Below are positions 60,894-64,000 of a stretch of 64,000 nt of DNA, one piece after another. Every line of letters begins with the position of its first letter. Positions within the stretch are counted from its first letter, which is position 1. This DNA comes from Aedoeadaptatus coxii (GTDB lineage Bacteria > Bacillota > Clostridia > Tissierellales > Peptoniphilaceae). Below the pieces are notes generated by a model. The model had not been told where the DNA came from. It was given only the letters and a program-made list of their open reading frames with translations, and did no database searches. Location: contig NZ_KQ960157.1 in assembly GCF_001553115.1 (NCBI RefSeq), positions 62,001-126,000 on the forward strand. The letters are read 5' to 3'. Both the position numbers and the translations under genes were made by a program.

Positions 60894-62228
60894 TTAATTG
60901 CCTCGGATTTTTTCTTGCAGTGATTCGATTTCGATGGCAAGTTCCGTATCTTTTTCTATATCGCTTTTAATTTTATCACAGGCATGAATAACAGTAGAAT
61001 GATCCCTTCCGCCGAATTCCTGTCCTATTTTCGGAAGGGAAAGTTCGGTCATTTCCCGTGTCAGATACATGGCGATTTGACGGGGATAAGCTAAAGGTCT
61101 TGAGCGCTTTTTACTGTTCATTTGCTCGACGGTAATATTGTAATGTTCCGCTACAATATCTTTAATGTGAGATACCGTAATCTGAACCGGTCGGTTGTTT
61201 TCGTAAATATCTTTTAAAACATAGGCCGCCGTTTCTTCACTTACGATTCCGGTAGTAAGTTTGGAATAAGCCGTGACTCGGGAAAGTGCACCTTCCAATT
61301 CACGAATATTGCTTTTGACGTGGGTGGCGATGTAGTTAATAACGTCATCAGGCACATCGAAGCCGTCGCTTTGGGCTTTATTCCTTAAAATGGCAATACG
61401 CGTTTCCAAATCCGGTGCTTGAATATCTACGACGAGTCCCCAGGCGAAACGGGAAATTAAACGCTGTTCCAGCTTTTGTATATCTTTCGGCGGTTTGTCG
61501 CTCGTTAATACGATCTGTTTGTCTCTACCGTGAAGTTCATTAAACGTATGGAAAAATTCATCCATAGTGGATTCTTTGTCGGCGATAAATTGGATGTCGT
61601 CGATTAAAAGGAGATCTTGCGAGCGGTATTTTCTGCGAAATTCTTCATTACGATTTGTTTGAATCGATGCGATAAATTCGTTGGTAAACTGTTCGCTCGT
61701 CACGTATAAAATGCGTTTTGTCGGATCGTTTCGATGCATGAAATGACCGATGGCATGCATTAAGTGTGTTTTTCCAAGACCGACGCCACCGTAGATAAAC
61801 AAGGGATTAGCGTGAGCTTCTTTCGGATTTTCGGCTACGGCAAGAGACGCCGCATGGGCGAATTGATTGGATTGGCCTACGACGAAGGAATCAAAAGTAT
61901 ATTTCGGATTTAAATGATAAACCGTCTCCGCCGTGGAATCTACCGGAATAGGTTCTCCGGGGCGATCGGAAATTAAAATAAATTGAATGGAATAATCTTT
62001 ACCGCTTACCTCTTTTACTACACGCTGAATTAAACTTTTGTAATTATTATTGTTTTTCTTCAGGTGATTTAAGACGAATTCCCTTGAAATTCCAAGGATA
62101 AGTTCATCGCCTTGAATCGCCACCGGCGTAATGGGGCGAAACCAGGTATTAATTTGAGAGTCGTAGAGATTCTCTTTAAGTATTAATTGAAACGCTTCGT
62201 TCCAAAGTGTTTGCACATCGACTGCCAT
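60894..62228 (-). CDS. dnaA: Chromosomal replication initiator DnaA
   Basis: A 444-residue DnaA. Domain I is at about 1-80, a short linker follows, the AAA+ domain has Walker A G-G-V-G-L-G-K-T at 147-154 and Walker B near L-L-I-D-D near 210, and the C-terminal DNA-binding domain has F-G-G-R-D-H-S-T-V-I-H near 408-418. It binds the DnaA boxes flanking its gene. GGGAG precedes the ATG. It marks the origin. Confidence 0.97.
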   Translation of the reverse strand: MAVDVQTLWNEAFQLILKENLYDSQINTWFRPITPVAIQGDELILGISREFVLNHLKKNNNNYKSLIQRVVKEVSGKDYSIQFILISDRPGEPIPVDSTAETVYHLNPKYTFDSFVVGQSNQFAHAASLAVAENPKEAHANPLFIYGGVGLGKTHLMHAIGHFMHRNDPTKRILYVTSEQFTNEFIASIQTNRNEEFRRKYRSQDLLLIDDIQFIADKESTMDEFFHTFNELHGRDKQIVLTSDKPPKDIQKLEQRLISRFAWGLVVDIQAPDLETRIAILRNKAQSDGFDVPDDVINYIATHVKSNIRELEGALSRVTAYSKLTTGIVSEETAAYVLKDIYENNRPVQITVSHIKDIVAEHYNITVEQMNSKKRSRPLAYPRQIAMYLTREMTELSLPKIGQEFGGRDHSTVIHACDKIKSDIEKDTELAIEIESLQEKIRGN

Positions 62229-62269
62229 TTTTCACTCCCGATTTTTCTAAATAATAATGAACATATTAA

Positions 62270-62530
62270 CATGTGGAAAATAAACCCTAGGATTAAAAAA
62301 TCAACAAGGCTGTGGATAATGGGGATAGAGTCTTTATAAACAAACTCAAATCCTATATAATGTCGATAACTATGTGGAAAAAATTTGTAAATTAAGCTAA
62401 TTTTTGAAAAGCTTAAAAACTTATCAACACTTTATCAACAGATTGTGGATAATTCACATTATATTCACAGGCATTTTTTTATTAACAGGTTAAAAATAAT
62501 TATACACAATCTAAAAATAGTTATCAACAT
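62270..62530. other. Replication origin oriC (DnaA-box cluster)
   Basis: In the 507-base gap between divergent dnaA and rpmH lie many DnaA-type boxes: TGTGGATAA (62311-62319, 62444-62452), TTATCAACA (62421-62429, 62432-62440, 62521-62529), TTATACACA (62500-62508), and near-matches TGTCGATAA (62361-62369) and TGTGGAAAA (62373-62381). AT-rich stretches between them could serve as the unwinding element. The region from 62530 to 62637 has no gene or box recognised. Confidence 0.88.
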
Positions 62531-62637
62531 ATCTGCCAACCTCAAAAAGTGCAATTTTATTTCACTTTTCCATTTATATTAAAAAAGCGTTTGCCCGTAT
62601 TAAATGGGATTATCTAGGGCTTTTCTCTATAAAACAA

Positions 62638-62666
62638 TTGACTTGCATCCATTCTATCCCTATAAT
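62638..62666 (+). promoter_or_regulatory. Promoter of rpmH-rnpA
   Basis: TTGACT (62638-62643) and a perfect TATAAT (62661-62666) are 17 bases apart. This is the best sigma-A promoter in the window. About 65 bases of leader follow before rpmH. Confidence 0.9.
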
Positions 62667-62735
62667 ATATAGAGTGTATTTTAAAAATAGGTCGTCTAGG
62701 CGATTTTTAGATCCCGACGGAGGAGGTGTAGTCTA

Positions 62736-62870
62736 ATGAAAAGAACGTATCAACCGAAACGTAAACAAAGAAAAAGAGAACACGGATTTCGTGCGCGCAT
62801 GAGAACTCGCGGCGGTCGTAAGGTTTTACGTGCTCGTAGAGCTAAGGGAAGAAAGAAACTTTCTGCTTAA
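62736..62870 (+). CDS. rpmH: 50S ribosomal protein L34
   Basis: A 44-residue, highly basic protein beginning M-K-R-T-Y-Q-P-K and ending in K-K-L-S-A, the L34 signature. It is a component of the large ribosomal subunit. GGAGGAGG lies upstream with GTGTAGTCTA before the ATG. It is first in the origin-proximal rpmH-rnpA-yidD-yidC operon. Confidence 0.97.
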   Translation: MKRTYQPKRKQRKREHGFRARMRTRGGRKVLRARRAKGRKKLSA

Positions 62871-62873
62871 TTC

Positions 62874-63224
62874 ATGGATAAGAAGTACTTTCTTAAAAAG
62901 GATAACGACTTTAAAAAAGTATATAAGAAGAGAAAAACGTTCGGTAATCGAAACTATACTCTCTACATCAGACGTAACGGCCTGGACCATTCTAGGATGG
63001 GTTTTTCCATCAACAAAAAGGTGGGAAAGGCCGTTGTTCGCAATAAAATAAAAAGGCGTCTCCGCGTTCTGTACGGAGAGGTTTTTTCTAACTTGCCCAT
63101 TGGCTACGATCTGGTCGTGGTAGTGAAGAACAATGTTCCCGATATGACCTTTGGGGAAATGAAATCTTCTTTTAACCATTTAATGCGCGTCTCCAAGATG
63201 ATCAAAAGGGATAAGCGATCATGA
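62874..63224 (+). CDS. rnpA: Ribonuclease P protein component
   Basis: A 116-residue basic protein that binds RNase P RNA for tRNA 5' maturation. The R-N-x-x-K-R motif (V-V-R-N-K-I-K-R-R) near 54-62 and the beta-strand Y-D-L-V-V-V-V-K near 78-85 are typical. It lies 3 bases after rpmH, and its stop overlaps the yidD start (ATGA). Confidence 0.96.
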   Translation: MDKKYFLKKDNDFKKVYKKRKTFGNRNYTLYIRRNGLDHSRMGFSINKKVGKAVVRNKIKRRLRVLYGEVFSNLPIGYDLVVVVKNNVPDMTFGEMKSSFNHLMRVSKMIKRDKRS

Positions 63225-63436
63225 ATAAAATCGCCCTCGCCCTTATTTGCTTTTATCAGCGATTCATTTCCAAGTACATTTTCGTAGGCGCCCATTGTCG
63301 TTTTTATCCGACCTGTAGCCAGTACGGTTACGAAGCTTTTTTGAAATATCCTTTTTTTAAAGCGCTTTATTTAACCATAAGGCGCATTTTACGATGTCAT
63401 CCTTTTCATAAGGGTGGCTACGATCCCCTTCCATAG
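63221..63436 (+). CDS. yidD: Membrane protein insertion efficiency factor YidD
   Basis: A 71-residue YidD. It has an N-terminal amphipathic stretch, then [13 protein letters not shown] near 28-40 and [11 protein letters not shown] at the end, all family hallmarks. It assists YidC. It is coupled by a 4-base overlap to rnpA. Confidence 0.95.
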   Translation: MNKIALALICFYQRFISKYIFVGAHCRFYPTCSQYGYEAFLKYPFFKALYLTIRRILRCHPFHKGGYDPLP

Positions 63437-63453
63437 ATTAGGAGGAAGTATAT

Positions 63454-64000
63454 TTGATTAATGCATTAGCGAGTTTTTTTGGTGTCATTTTACGCCACAT
63501 TTATGATTTTGTATCGGCCATCGGTTCCGAACCGTCCGCTATTTCATATTATGCGATCGCGATTATTGTAACGACACTTTTACTGCGTTTTGCCCTCTTG
63601 CCTTTGAATTTATTTCAAACGAAAAATCAATTAAAGATGGCTAAAATTCAGCCGGAAATGAAGAAAATTCAAAAGAAATATGAAAATGATCGTCAGCTTT
63701 TGGCTCAAAAACAGTCGCAGCTTTATAAAGAAGCACAATTTAATCCCTTAAGCGGTTGTTTGCCCATGCTGATTCAATTTCCTTTATTATTGGCTTTTTA
63801 TAGGATCTTTATGTATCCTACGAAATTTGCCTTTACTAATCCGGAATTTTACGCATCCATACAAAAAAACTTTTTCTTCATACCTTCATTAGATCATCCC
63901 GATCCGACGAAGCTTGTGTTGCCTATTATTGCGGCATTTTTTACATGGCTTTCTACTTACTTAGTGCAAAAAGCCAACGCTGCGCCTTCTACGGAACAAT
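63454..64000 (+). CDS. yidC: Membrane protein insertase YidC, 5' part
   Basis: The first 182 residues of a YidC/OxaA insertase. The start is TTG at 63454 with GGAGG upstream; no in-frame ATG fits. A helix around 25-45 and the core helix around 55-75 with L-P-L-N-L-F-Q-T-K-N-Q-L-K-M follow, then the cytoplasmic loop and N-P-L-S-G-C-L-P-M-L-I-Q-F-P near 105-118. No lipobox Cys was seen at the N-terminus in this frame. The rest lies beyond the window. Confidence 0.93.
   Translation, partial: MINALASFFGVILRHIYDFVSAIGSEPSAISYYAIAIIVTTLLLRFALLPLNLFQTKNQLKMAKIQPEMKKIQKKYENDRQLLAQKQSQLYKEAQFNPLSGCLPMLIQFPLLLAFYRIFMYPTKFAFTNPEFYASIQKNFFFIPSLDHPDPTKLVLPIIAAFFTWLSTYLVQKANAAPSTEQ

Overview
The window looks like the replication-origin region of a low-to-moderate GC Gram-positive anaerobe. 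The class Tissierellia, near Peptoniphilus or related anaerobic cocci, fits best, but that placement is inference. The evidence is the yidC-yidD-rnpA-rpmH / oriC / dnaA-dnaN-yaaA-recF-gyrB-gyrA order, Gram-positive gene families (WalJ, YaaA, a SigB/RsbV/RsbW-like module), strong GGAGG ribosome sites, and obligately anaerobic or B12-type enzymes (glycyl-radical YjjI/YjjW, class II ribonucleotide reductase, acyl-CoA:carboxylate CoA-transferases). No phage, insertion sequence, CRISPR array or rRNA operon was seen. Most genes left of oriC lie on the minus strand, so transcription runs with replication away from the origin.

Layout from left to right. 1-7.5 kb: tail of a DUF438/PAS protein, then a leftward catabolic operon (GntP-type permease, CoA-transferase, crotonase, MaoC hydratase, and a second CoA-transferase behind a terminator) with a divergent LysR gene. 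7.6-11.9 kb: SdpI-like protein, YjjW/YjjI glycyl-radical pair with divergent Crp/Fnr regulator, YwaF-like membrane protein. 12-19.1 kb: MATE exporter, proC, a translationally coupled CHR/EIIC-like/CHR membrane operon, glpK, endonuclease IV. 19.3-22.9 kb: NIF3-insert-like protein, DUF975-like membrane protein, DMT transporter, surE, walJ. 23-26.1 kb: znuABC-type zinc uptake with a divergent Fur-family repressor. 26.1-32 kb: MFS transporter behind a structured leader RNA, small unknown proteins with a nitroreductase, rlmH, tpx, an ATP-grasp ligase, tRNA-Ser(CGA). 32-41 kb: LysM/G5/M23 wall hydrolase, class II RNR, glucosaminidase, NhaC, two BrnQ carriers. 41-50 kb: MaoC-like protein, mnmA, nifS-type desulfurase, AlkD-like repair protein, zinc-ribbon membrane protein, DMT transporter, two PaaI-like thioesterases, dinB, HAD phosphatase, DUF3783 protein. 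49.7-53.9 kb: ArsS-like radical SAM enzyme with a MarR regulator, tRNA-Arg(CCU), rsbV-rsbW-sigB-like operon. 53.9-64 kb: gyrase, recF, yaaA, dnaN, dnaA, oriC, rpmH, rnpA, yidD and the start of yidC.

How parts may work together (inference). The left operon could import a hydroxy or short-chain acid, activate it by CoA transfer, and interconvert (R)- and (S)-3-hydroxyacyl-CoA through the two hydratase types. The zinc genes form a self-contained uptake and repression circuit. mnmA and nifS form a sulfur-relay pair for tRNA thiolation. An inverted pair of DnaA-box-like sites in front of the class II RNR may link nucleotide supply to initiation.

The items most worth a second look are the structured leader in front of the MFS gene (27276-27447), the CHR/EIIC/CHR operon, the ArsS-like gene with no visible partner methyltransferase, the RsbW-like protein that lacks clear ATP-binding glycine motifs, and the two-CoA-transferase operon. 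Gene starts were chosen by eye from ribosome-binding sites and family N-termini.
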